A DNA stretch of 64,000 nt from positions 53,840,659 to 53,904,658 of the forward strand of contig CM049313.1 of the NCBI GenBank assembly GCA_026874595.1. Direction: 5' to 3'. Shown piece after piece: positions 26,126-36,703 of the stretch. The stretch's first letter is position 1; each line of letters starts with the position of its first letter. Under the pieces are notes generated by a model, which saw only the letters and a program-made list of their open reading frames with translations, was not told the DNA's origin and ran no database searches. Both the position numbers and the translations under genes were made by a program. The stretch is from Sipunculus nudus (lineage: Eukaryota; Annelida; Sipuncula; Golfingiida; Sipunculidae).

Positions 26126-27434
26126 TCCATCAAGTCCTTCCGCCTGTGGAGTGGGGATTTTATAGCAACTGTATACATATCATAAAATAGAAAAAAAAAG
26201 TTTAATTAAAGTATAAATTAAAAAAATTGGATCTCATTAGACAAATGTGTAAAATGTTGAACTGTCAACAGCCTGTCAAAAAGGTATCCAATGAAAACGA
26301 AAGGTCAGATCTTAAAATATTATTTGCAACAATTTCTTCAATCATATCAAACAACCATAGCCTAGATTACCTCTTTCTCTCAGACTTTATTTACATTTCA
26401 TAATATTTTAGATTTTAACCGTCCAGGTGTTTAAGTACTGTTGAATGCTCCGTCCCTCAAACTCTATCTCCTTTTCTCTCTACATCCAACCCTCCTTGCT
26501 GCCCACACTGTTTCATTCTCCGAACCCCATCCCAATGTCAGCCTCAGTAAACGAGAAGTTGAATCAGATATATTCATATTTTTATATATTGTATAACTGT
26601 TTGTTTCCTATGTACGTGCCAGAAATTATGTCAATATTGTGTAATATGTAGACGTGGTGGGCATCAATATAATGTACCTAAAAGACCTAAGAGATATCAT
26701 GTCATACAGTCACAATTCATAAATCCACTCTTCAGCATAGTTAATAATAACATTATATATGTCAAATTGAAATCTTGCGGACATCCATACACTATAGATC
26801 CTTCAACAAATAGCCTTATCATCATTCTACCACTGCTTAGTGTTCTGTCATTGCATTCATATTTGCTCAAATATATTGCTATTTTCAACAGCTCCCAAAT
26901 AAATAAAAAATAAACCACTATATTTACTCCATATTAATCCATCAGTCAGGTAATTTCATACATGATTTACTCACATATGACATTATATTCCTTTTTAATA
27001 GCCTAATAGGTCCATGATATTCATAAGGTTTGTCGACTAAATATAGTATCACAATGGTGATACATTAATAGTTCAATCATGATCAGCTGAGCGCCGTGAC
27101 CCATAGGTCCCTTGTTTTTATTTTTCAAGAATTTTTCTCTATTTTTGAGACCTTTAAAAATGTGGACAGCTGTTAACAGGGCGAAAATCATAAAGACTGG
27201 ACCTAGAATCTTCATTCTTTACACACAGGGAGACCCATTAAAAATCCCATGGAAACCTGAAATTAGGTCAATTAAGCTGTATGGCTCCAAAATACCCCCA
27301 GAATAATGAAAAATTTGATACAAAAACTCCAGTATCTCAATAACTACAACACTGATGCTCATGATTTTTGGCATATATATTGATCATGACGTGTTCCATC
27401 AGTTTCAGCAGACTGGGTGCACCACTTCTATTTT

Positions 27435-29297
27435 TATGCCCCCGCCACAAAGTGGCCGGGGCATATAGTTTTACCCATGTCCGTCCTTCCGTCCTTCCGA
27501 AATCAAACAGTTGTACGGACTTTTTTTCGCAATGCCTGCAGATATTGGCCTGATTTTTGGTGTGTTGGCAGATATAGACCAGTTACAGATCGAGTTCGTG
27601 TTTCGTCCCTGTTGACCTACTTTTGACCGTTTTACGGCTCCTAAACTTAGAAAATTTCATGAAAAATTGAAATATTCATGACAGATACACATGTACGGAC
27701 TTTTTTTCGCAATGCCTGCAGATATCGGCCTGATTTTTGGTGTGTGAGCAGATATAGACCAGTTACAGATCGAGTTCGCGTTTCGTCCTGGTTGACCTAC
27801 TTTTGACCGTTTTACGGCTCCTAAACTTAGAAAATTTCATGAAAAATAGAAATTTTCATGACAAATACACATGTACGGACTTTTTTTCGCAATGCCTGCA
27901 GATATTGGCCTAATTTTTGGTGTGTGGGCAGATAATGACCAGTTACAGATAGAGTTCGCGTTTCGTCCCGGTTGACCTACTTTTGACCGTTTTACGGCTC
28001 CTAAACTTAGAAAAATTCATGAAAAATAGAAATTTTCATGACAAATACACATGTACGGACTTTTTTTCGCAATGGCTGCAGATATTGGCCTGATTTTTGG
28101 TGTGTAGGCAGATAATGACCAGTTACAGATCGAGTTCGTGTTTCGTCCCGGTTGACCTACTTTTGACTGTTTTACGGCTCCTAAACTTAGAAAAATTCAT
28201 GAAAAATAGAAATTTTCATGACAAATACACATGTACAGCCATTTTTAGCCCTCAGCTCATAGGCTGATGGGCTATTGTCGTCACCCAAGCTGTCCATCTG
28301 TCCATCTGTCTGTCCGTCCGTTCGTCCGTTCCGCGTCTGTTAACTTTTACCTTGTGAGCAGGATATCTCTAAAAGGATTCATCGTTGGAATTTTATTTCA
28401 GCAGTGAAGATGTATATCGATAAAAACTCGGTCAAGTTCGAAGATTGGTGACCTTGACCCATTTTTCTACATTTTAGAGCTGATTATAGAAAAACACTCA
28501 GAAGTATATATCTCAGGAACCATTGTGTGGATTTTCACAAAACTTACTATGATCATTGGGACTGATGGTCTGTATGTGCTGCACAATTTTGGTGGCGCCA
28601 CCTGCAATTTCTGATTTTTTAATGAAATTTTATCGGATTTTTTCAATTTTGGCCTTTTGTGCAGGATATCTCCAAAGGTATTCAACACAGGAACTTCATT
28701 TCTTCAGTCCTATTGCATTATATTAACAAAATCTTGGTCAAGTTCAAAGATGGGTGATCTTGACCTATTTTTCAAGGTCACAGAGCTTTTTTATAGAAAA
28801 AAACTTAGGAGCTTATTTCTCAGGAAGCATTTGGTGGATTGTTATGAAACATGGTATATACCTCTCCAATTTAAATTTATAAATGATTATCAACTTTTGC
28901 TAATATTCTAGTTTCGCAATGCAATGCTTACAGATACTGGCCTAATGTTTGGTCTGTAGGCGCATAATGACCACTTACAGATCCAGTTCGCGTTTCGTCC
29001 CAGTTAACCTATTTTTCACCATATGACAGATCCTGAACATAGAAAATTTCATGAAAGACAGAAATTTTCATGAAAAATGCACATATATGGACTTTTTTTC
29101 ACAATGCTTGCAGATACTGGCCTGATTTTTGGTGTGTTGCTTGATAATGACCCTTTACAGATCGAGTTTGCATTTTGCCCTTGTTGACCTACTTTTGACC
29201 ATACAACACTTCCTGAACTTAAAAAAATTTACAAAATTTAACAAATGTTTCTAATTTGCCCCAGGCGGGGGCATTCGTGTCGTTCCGACACATCTAG
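27435..29297 (+). mobile_element. Element C2, inserted in A1 and carrying E1
   Basis: The left hairpin is TATGCCCCCGCCAC, loop, GTGGCCGGGGCATA (27435-27465), followed by CCGTCCTTCCGTCC. The core consists of about 190-bp units (about 27510, 27695, 27875, 28060) with GACTTTTTTTCGCAATGCC and GTTGACCTACTTTTGACC. The right end has TGCCCCAGGCGGGGGCA, then TGTCGTTCCGACA, and closes with CATCTAG at 29297. This gives a Helitron-like CTAG end after a hairpin. The A1 host resumes at once with TTTTTCAAATTTTTACG. Confidence 0.78.
28247..28911 (+). mobile_element. Element E1, inserted in a T-run of C2
   Basis: The left end is AGCCCTCAGCTCATAGGCTG with GATGGGCTATTGTCG, then CTGTCCGTCCGTTCGTCCGT. Two core units (TCTCAGGAACCATTGTGTGG and a worn second copy) follow. 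The element ends TTTGCTAATATTCTAG at 28911. The C2 host unit GACTTTTTTTCGCAATGC is split inside its T-run: ACAGCCATTTTT before and TTTCGCAATGC after. A palindrome GGTGGCGCCACC lies at 28591-28602. Confidence 0.72.
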
Positions 29298-29870
29298 TTT
29301 TTCAAATTTTTACGAATTATCTTCTCTATTTTGGAGACCTTTAAAGATGTGGTTATCTGTCAACAGGGTACAAATTTTAACAACTGGATCTAGAATCTTC
29401 ATTCTTGTCATGCAATGAGGCCCATGAAAAGTGTCTGTGGAAACTTGAAATTAGGTCTCTGTTACCAATATCCTTCAAGCTATAGGACTCCAAAGTATCC
29501 CTCAGAATAATGGAAAATTTGAAACAAAAGCTGAAGTATCTGAACAATTAATCCAGAGACCACCATGCTTCTTTTCATAGATATTGACCATTAAGTGTTT
29601 TTATTAGTTTCTGCAGACTAATGGAGCCACCTGTATTTTTTTTAAAGTTTACGCATTTTTTCTCTATTTTTGAGATATATTAAAACAGACACATTCTCAG
29701 CCTGTTGGTTAATCTATTTGATGCTTCAGTTCAATGCTTATATACTACCATTCAGATAATAAAATTTCCTTTTGCAAATCTCTTCCCAGTCAGCTGAGCG
29801 TCATGACCCATGGGTCACTTGTTTTAATTTGCTCCAGGCATGGGCATTCTGGTAGTTCCGACACATCTAG

Positions 29871-31910
29871 TTTTATTAAGAATCATAATGCACTTACATT
29901 TTTTGTAATAATTGAAATAAGAATAAAAGTTTTATGCTCTTCCTTCAGTTAATGAGCAATCTATTTTTCTCAGATTTGAATTTCAAAATTCCAGTTTCTA
30001 ATAGGAATAAAGAGAATATTCAATCCTCCTGTGGGGGGGGGGGGGGGGGCTGGAATTCTCTTCTGTTTTGTTGAGAATAAGAAATCTCATTTTCCTTTGA
30101 AAAACATGAATCATTTCATACCATCTGTTGATTCACATTTTTCCAAGGTTTTCTAGCCTTCCAGATTCTCATCGGCCCCCCCCCCTGTGGATACATATAC
30201 CTGTCTATACAGGTAGTGCATGTGGCCCATACAGACCAGACTAGCTCAGGTAATTGGATTCTAATCTGCATCATCTCTATATGAGCCCTGGAATATCAGA
30301 TGTTCTGTGGATGCTGAGGGCAGACTGTTAGCATAATAAATTGCCTCATGGAGCCTATCATTGCTGTTTGCTGTCCAGACTGTGTCTGGTACTGGCAGAA
30401 TTATATTGCTGTCTGTCATAAGGTTGTGGATGGCACTTGCTGGTCATCAGGGCAGCACTATCACGCAACTGTCTGTTCTTATTTCTACAACCAGCTTTAG
30501 AATTCCTCTTATTGCAACACGGGCATCATGGTTCTGCTGATACTAAACATGAAAACAGCTTCAGATGGCAAATGTTAATATCAGTTAATTGAAAAAGGAT
30601 GGATCACTCAGGGGTGCCATTTCACTTTTTATTATTTTTTTTTTAGCCAAGAGCAGAACACATTGATGCTGATATACTTATATAATTACTTCATTGTTAA
30701 TTAATTGCATAACAGCAAAACAAAAACTAAAAATAAAACACAGTTCTTCAGTTAGTGAGATATGCATCAGCATGCTAACTGATCAAAAACCTCTCTGTTA
30801 AATAACTTTCACTTTGTAAAAATCTTGTCCGGGTATGGTTATTTGTGACAGCTTCGTTTTCTAGCTGAATGTCTTTTTCTGTTTTGTTTTAAATTAGTGA
30901 AGTTCTAAATTTTTCATTGATAAAATGCAATTGTTTTAACTGAAAGAAAACCAAATACTAGATTTCAGTCCATTTTTACCTTGACCAGTTTGTTGGGGAT
31001 TGTTTCCATTTGTGAAAGCACTCAGTGCTTTGCTGCATGCAAAAAGGTTGACCATTGATAGCTGTTGGTTAATAAAGTGGCAGTTATAAATAAACCATTT
31101 CTAAAAGTTTGCCAGATGTTATGGATTGTTTTATGACACCAGTAATCATTTTATATATAGCTTTATAATCTTCAAGTAGTCAGAAGATCTTTGTGCCCAG
31201 ATAAGAATATAGTACATGAAAAACCATTATCTCTTGGAATCTTGCCATGGCATTTTTTGGTGACATAACGTTGTGTTGATGTTTTAGTGTTACCAGTACC
31301 AAATTTTATGAGGAACCAGTACCTGGTGGCAATCATGAAATTCACATCGTCACCAAGTATCATTTAATGTCAGCTTATTCCGGATCAAGCGCCGGCCTTA
31401 ACTGTGGTGCCTGGGGGATTTGCCCAACCATTAAAGCATGAATTCTCAGACTGCCATGAAGCACTGAAGGACAGAACTTGAGTGGAGCTGAGGAAAACCT
31501 GTGTAAATAATGAATAGGAACACATTAGTTGCATGTCACCAGTCCTCCAGGTAAACCCAGTGAATCTGCTGTCGGGTAGCTGGCTGGCTGGGCTGCTAGC
31601 ACCAGGAGGGCTGGCTGGTTATGAAGTACTACAGCCCAGAAGCAAGGCTGCATTGAAACCAGCTTTTATGTTACTGTTGTCTAAATTTAGCTCTGCCTTT
31701 AACCCACCTCCCTTATTGATCATTATGTATGCTTGTCAGTCTTTCCTCCAACCATAGTTTGACCTAGGTTAGTGGAAATGATGAATTCTCCTGTGTACAC
31801 TTTATTCTAATGAGGATGGATGTGGTGGGTGCACACGTGCACCTTTGCATGTATATTTCCTCTTTTGCAGGCACAAATTGTACAAAAGGGTGCGCACTTT
31901 AGCTTTTAAT
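29871..31910. other. No gene seen; G17 run at 30033-30049
   Basis: Apart from the G-run and a C9-type run near 30176, the sequence is unstructured to my reading. The frame at 31533-31757 is not bounded by convincing splice sites and has no domain. Confidence 0.45.
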
Positions 31911-32887
31911 TGTATCCGCCAAAATGAAGTTTTGCGGATACTATGTTTTTGACGGGGTTCCGCCGCCGCCGCATTCGTTTCCAGAGAACTCCTCTGAGAC
32001 TACTGGACGGATTTTCCGAAACTTACACAAATTATCGGGTCACATGTGAACTGGTGCCTAACCAAGTGGCCTTGACCTCTGACCTTTCCTCTCTGCCCAG
32101 CATCTGTTTGTGCATCTGTTTCCACACATAAACCCACATATCTCAGGAACCGTTTGACCGATCAGGAAATTTTTTTTACACAAATGTAGCCCTTGGATAG
32201 CTTTACAACATACACAAAAAAGGTGGCGCCACCTGCAACCATGTTTGCACAGTGTCCATCTGTTCATCTGCCTTGGGTTAAAATCACTCATATCTCTGCA
32301 GTTGTTTGGCTAATTACCTAAAATTCGGCATGCATATACATCCTAGATAGCATTTTACACAAATGTAGCCCTTGGATAGCTTTATAACATACACAAAAAT
32401 GGTGGCGCCACCTGCAGCCATTTTTGCACAGCGTCCTTCTGTTTGTATGCCTTGGGTTAAAATCACTCATATCTCTGCAGTGGTTTGACCAAATTACCTG
32501 AAATTCGGCATGAGTATACATCCCGCATAGCTTTCTTGATTTTATGACAGGTGGCGCCACCTATTTTCACGTTCACACTGCAGACATTAATGCTTATATG
32601 TCTGGAACCGTTTGACCAATCAGGAAAAAAAATTTACACAAATATAGCCCTTGGATAGCTTTATAATGTACACAAAAATGATGGTGCCACCTGCAGCAAT
32701 TTTTGCACAGGGTTCATCTGTTTGTTTGCCTTGGGTTAAAAGGACTCATCTCTGCAGTGGTTAGACTTTTCCACCTGAAATTTTGCATGTGTATACATCT
32801 TGGATAGTTTCTCGTTCAAATAACAGGTGGCGCCACCTACAATAATGTTTACGTTGCACAGATCCATTCTAATATGTAACACATGTA

Positions 32888-32912
32888 CCGTAAAATCTGT
32901 GAAATTTCGTAC
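32888..32912 (+). repeat. Left terminal inverted repeat of M
   Basis: A 25-bp repeat identical, when reversed, to 34690-34714. It is preceded by the duplicated TA at 32886-32887. Confidence 0.92.
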
Positions 32913-33247
32913 AGAAAAAAAAAATTTAATTTGTGGAAGTCCGAAATTTAACAGTCGATTTCAGCAGTTTTAAAATTATGGTCGTGACAACTTAAGATGC
33001 CTCGTCGGCAGTGAGATAATAGGAGCCTCAAGTATTCACTCGCCGATTTTGCATTCATCCGTGTGAACCATGAAGTTTCATGAATAAAAACATTATTTTC
33101 TATACTTGTGTTGTTTATTTTATATTAAAATCAGTTTGGAAAGGAATCTGAAAAGTATATATGAAGGATTTAATCCTGTCATGAAGCTCGACACCCGTAC
33201 ATGCTTTCGTGACATCCGGGGCTTTGCCCGGAGAGATCGTTTTTCAG

Positions 33248-33725
33248 GTGGCTTACGCATGGAAATCCCCACTAACGGTGCACAAAAAGCAAGAGGTCTT
33301 TAGATCACTTAAAGAGTTAATCGATCCTGATTATCCAATATCAAATATCCAACCTCTGTTAAACTTCATGAACGTCTGCCAGCGCTTTGATGTACGTACC
33401 GTTTGACCTCGTGTGACCTTGTTTGTTGGGCGATACGGAGCCCGGGTACTCGAAACTGAGTCATTCTTGTGTGACATTTAAGATATTTATTGTAAATGTT
33501 TTAATGGAAATTAGCATTAATTTCAAACTGATTAACATTGGCATTACATACACATCGGAGCGCTGAGTTTGCTTGAAACAGACCAATTTGGCTTACACAT
33601 GGAAATCCCCCTTTACGGTGCACGTAAAGCTAGTTGTCTTCAGATCATTTACGGAGTAAATCCTGATTATCCAATATCCTATTTCCAACCTCCGTCAAAC
33701 TTCTTGGACGTCTGCCAGTTGTTCA
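33248..33725 (+). repeat. Internal duplicated segment of M
   Basis: Two copies of about 140 bp (about 33248-33390 and 33589-33725) share TGGCTTAC.CATGGAAATCCC, ACGGTGCAC, GATTATCCAATATC and GACGTCTGCCAG, about 80 percent alike by eye. The spacing is about 340 bp. Indels between them are not multiples of three and the frames are broken, so I do not call them coding. Confidence 0.75.
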
Positions 33726-34689
33726 CGGCGCGTCGCTCGCATCCCGGACAATAAAGCAACTCACATTCGAGATATTTTAAGTTTTTTTTATTGTCGCTGG
33801 AAACAAAAATCTTAGTTTTCAGTCAAATTACATTCTATATGATGTAGATATAATTCATATAACTGCATTAAATGCGCCGGTATTCAGGACCCTGGATACC
33901 GCCGCATAAAAAGCTTCAGAGTAAACTGGCGAACTTCAAACCCTTGGCGGAAAAAAAAATTGTGTAAAATAAAATAGTACGTTTATGACAAGGAAACTTT
34001 AAGTAATCTAAGGGAGATATAGTACTTTATTCGAATGACCAAGAAATTCAGCTAAATATTATGTTTTAGTATGTAAACAAGACTCACTTTTAAAACTTTG
34101 CAACGCTGCACTTGAAACTTTCTCAGAATCTGAAACAATGAACTGTGTGACCTTTGCTCGCTGAGCCAACACGGCCCATTACTACTGGTTACACAGGCGG
34201 CTGCCGGCCAGAGCAGACATCGTTCCCCGTGTATCACCGTTTATTAGGATAATACATATTCTTCTAATCAACATTTAAAGTGGACAAACACTGTCTAAGT
34301 GGTATGTTATATGCGTATTTGATAAGAATATCTTTATTTCTTAACGAATACGACATTTTAAGACGAAATATAAGAATTTAATTGTCATGTGGAATGTCTC
34401 CAGTTTCCTCAAGTCATCTTCTAGGGCTCTCGCACAGCGTAGCATAGTAAGAGAGGACGGGTGCTAGGGCTATAATTCATATTAATTATCAATAGCATGG
34501 CATTCGCATCGATCGGACCGGTAGGCTTGTTCAAAACCTGATAATAGGGTGAGGTTACGTCAGTGTTACATTCACGGCAGTCTTGCTAATGCCTAATATG
34601 GCGTAACAGACCATCGGCAGTTCGAAATTTAACATGTCATTTTAATAATTATGATTACTGAAGAAAGACCGTGTAGGAAATTCATCGAG

Positions 34690-34714
34690 GTACGAAATTT
34701 CACAGATTTTACGG
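34690..34714 (-). repeat. Right terminal inverted repeat of M
   Basis: Mirror of the left repeat with no mismatch. It is followed by TA at 34715-34716. Confidence 0.92.
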
Positions 34715-34816
34715 TAACTCTATTTCCCCTTGCCACTCAAACCATGCCTCACTTCATCCGTCCTACTCTGATTTTGGCGGATACACGTAGTCGCTTGTTG
34801 ACTACCCGTATTCTAG

Positions 34817-35370
34817 TTATCGAATCCTGTGTCGGTAGTCTTGAGGACCAACCCTTCACCACACTGTAATTTCACATATTTTTTATAGGCTCTTTAGTTC
34901 TGGTGTAAAAAAAAGGGTAACAGAATGACTATTTATAAACATAACTTGGGTTGAAATGTATGACTTACTGGTTTCCAGAGGAATTTATTTTTGTTGATGG
35001 AAATTCAAAATGCCTGACCCTATTCCTGACTAGGAATGTAAAATGTTCGGTAGTATTCCTTATCTGTGGCGGGAAATCAGCGGCGCTGGTCATTTTCCCA
35101 CTTACATCAAATACTTCCAGTACGTGGTATAAAGCAAAATTCACTTTTTCTCTTTTTGATTCTGAAAGAAAATCATTTCGATTATCCAAAATTTTCAATT
35201 GAAAGATATGATAAAAAATAAACTGCTTCTGGTTATCGTCTGACCCTATCTCTCTTCTGTTGACCAGCATATATTTTGATCTCCATACCTCGAAATCCAT
35301 TAACACTTGTTTTATCAAAGATGCAGTAAGAAAAGTGCTAGAAATGTTTATAACTTGGATATAAATAATT
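34817..35370. other. No gene seen between D1 and D2
   Basis: A minus-strand frame of 138 codons (34965-35381) is the longest simple frame in the window. Nothing in it resembles a known domain, its end overlaps the D2 hairpin, and no splice or start context supports it. Confidence 0.45.
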
Positions 35371-36703
35371 GTATCTGCCAAAACGAAATTTTGCGGACCC
35401 TATGTTTTTTTACCGGGTTCCGCCGCCGCCGGGTTCGTTTCCGGAGAACTCCTCTGAGACTACTAGACGGATTTTTCCGAAACTTACACAAATTATCGGG
35501 TCACATGTGAACTGGTGCCTAACCAAGTGACCTTGACCTCTGACCTGTCCTCTCTGCCCAGCGTCCGTTTGTGCATCTGTTTCCACACATAATCTCACAT
35601 ATCTCGGGAACCGTTATAAAATCACTCATATCTCTGCAGTGATTGACCAAATTACCTGAAATTCGGCAAACGTATACACCCCACATAGCTTTCTTGATTT
35701 TATGACAGGTGGCGCCACCTACATTCATGTTCACGCTGCAGACATTAATGCTTATATCTCCAGACGCGTTTGACCAATCAGGAAAAAAAATGTACACAAA
35801 TGTAGCCCTTGGATAGCTTAATAACATACACAAAAATGGTGGCGCCACCTGCAGCCATTTTTGCACAGGGTCCATCTGTTTGTCGGCCTTGGGTTAAAAT
35901 CACTCATATCTCTGCAGTGGTTTGATTAATTCACCTTAAATTCGGCATGCCTATACATCCTAGATAGCTTTCTTGATATATGACAGGTGGCGCCACCTAC
36001 CTTCACGTTCATGCTGCAGACATCCAAACTCATATATCAAGAACCGTTCGACTAATCAGGAAAATTTTTTTACACAAATGTAGCCCTTGGATAGCTTTAT
36101 AACATACACAAAAATGGTGCCGCCACCTGCAGCCATTTTCGCACAGCTTCCATCTGTTTGTCTGCCTTGGGTTAAAATCACTCATATCTCTGCAGTGGTT
36201 TGACCGAATTCCCTGAAATTTGGCATGTGTATACATTCTGCATAGCTTTCTTGATTTTATGACAGGTGGGGTCACCTAAATTCACGTTCACGCTGCAGAC
36301 ATTAATGCTTATATCTCCCGACGCGTTTGACCAATCAGGAAAATAATTAACACAAATGTAGCCCTTGGATATCTTTATAACATACACAAAAATGGTGCCG
36401 CCACCTGCAGCCATTTTTGCACAGCATCCATCTGTTTGTCTGCTGTTGGATAAAATCACTCATATATCTGCAGTGGTTTGACTTTTCCAAATGAAATTTT
36501 GCATGTGTATACATCTTGGATAGTTTCTCGTTCAAATAACAGGTGGCGCCACCTACAATCATGTTTATGTGGCAGAGATCCATTCTAATATGTAACACAT
36601 GTAACTCTATTTCCCCTTGCCACTCAAACCATGCCTCACTTCACCCGTCCTTTTCTGATTTTGGCGGATACACGTAGTGGCTTGTCAACTACCCATATTC
36701 TAG
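35371..36703 (+). mobile_element. Element D2, uninterrupted
   Basis: It shows the same plan as D1: hairpin GTATCTGCCAAAACG/TTTTGCGGAC, CCGCCGCCGGG, then half-units alternating about 130 and 149 bp. Palindromes lie at 35708, 35838, 35986 and 36542, with worn ones at about 36116, 36263 and 36392. The 3' part reads TTTTGGCGGATACACGTAGT, GGCTTGTCAACTAC and CCATATTCTAG at 36703. It serves as the empty-site reference for M. Confidence 0.82.

Larger units (their letters stand above)
22547..27114 (+). mobile_element. Element B1, inserted in A1
   Basis: The left end is the A-type hairpin AGCTCAGCTGACTCTAAGTC with a long (CCGT)n run at 22590-22635. The right end (27083-27114) is CAGCTGAGCGCCGTGACCCA then TAGGTCCCTTG, a distinct subtype shared with B2 (57480-62550). 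The core differs from A: it has about 660-bp units. The A1 host sequence is continuous across the insertion (CACCTCTATTTTT before, TTTTTCAAGAATTTTTCTC after). Confidence 0.72.
21504..29821 (+). mobile_element. Element A1, interrupted by B1 and C2
   Basis: The left end is AGCTCAGCTGACTCTAAGTC with second arm ATCTGAGCT, a 12-bp stem and 5-nt loop, then CCGT-type runs. The right end (29790-29821) is CAGCTGAGCGTCATGACCCA and GGGTCACTTG. The core consists of about 340-bp units containing CAACAGGG, ACAAATTGTAAC, CTGGACCTAGAATCTTCATT, CATGATTTTTGGCATA and the palindrome followed by TGTATTTTT. Units at 21600-22546, 27115-27434 and 29298-29700 read as one element once B1 (22547-27114) and C2 (27435-29297) are lifted out. 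Confidence 0.75.
21160..29870 (+). mobile_element. Element C1, outermost layer of the nest
   Basis: Two C-type core units (phrases CCTGATTTTTGG, GTTACAGATC, GTTGACCTA, TTTTGAC) lie at about 21200-21500 and are cut by element A1. The C 3' end resumes directly after A1: AATTTGCTCCAGGCATGGGC, then TAGTTCCGACACATCTAG ending at 29870. This matches the intact C2 end at 29250-29297. The 5' hairpin is missing, so the left limit is approximate. Confidence 0.65.
32888..34714 (+). mobile_element. Element M: perfect 25-bp terminal inverted repeats, TA duplication
   Basis: The first 25 bases (32888-32912, beginning CCGTAAAATCTGTG) and the last 25 (34690-34714, ending CAGATTTTACGG) are exact reverse complements. 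TA flanks both ends. The uninterrupted D2 copy reads ACACATGTAACTCTATTTCC at 36595-36614; D1 reads ACACATGTA before M and TAACTCTATTTCC after it, so the insertion duplicated TA. The 1,827-bp interior has more CpG than its surroundings and no transposase frame. TA duplication suggests Tc1/mariner-type mobilisation; family assignment is inference. Confidence 0.88.
31911..34816 (+). mobile_element. Element D1, interrupted by M
   Basis: The left end is a hairpin (GTATCCGCCAAAA pairing with TTTTGCGGATAC, 31912-31941), then CTATGTTTTTGAC and CCGCCGCCGC. The core has alternating half-units with CTCATATCTCTGCAGTGGTT, TTTACACAAATGTAGCCC and the palindrome at 32222, 32401, 32550 and 32826. The right end after M is TTTTGGCGGATAC, hairpin GTAGTCG/TTGACTAC, CCGTATTCTAG at 34816. 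The hairpin stands about 7 nt before TTCTAG, a Helitron-like arrangement. Confidence 0.8.

Noticed and set aside
20850..30180. Flanking inverted repeat around the whole nest (similar AGAATCT/TTCTC-rich text on both sides)
   Set aside because: Similarity is compositional and does not align over more than short words.
31533..31757. Possible small secreted protein starting MSPVLQVNPV
   Set aside because: No clear signal peptide, no splice context, and composition like chance translation.
34965..35381. 138-codon minus-strand frame, the longest simple frame outside exons and repeats
   Set aside because: No recognisable domain, runs into the D2 terminal hairpin, no splice or promoter support.
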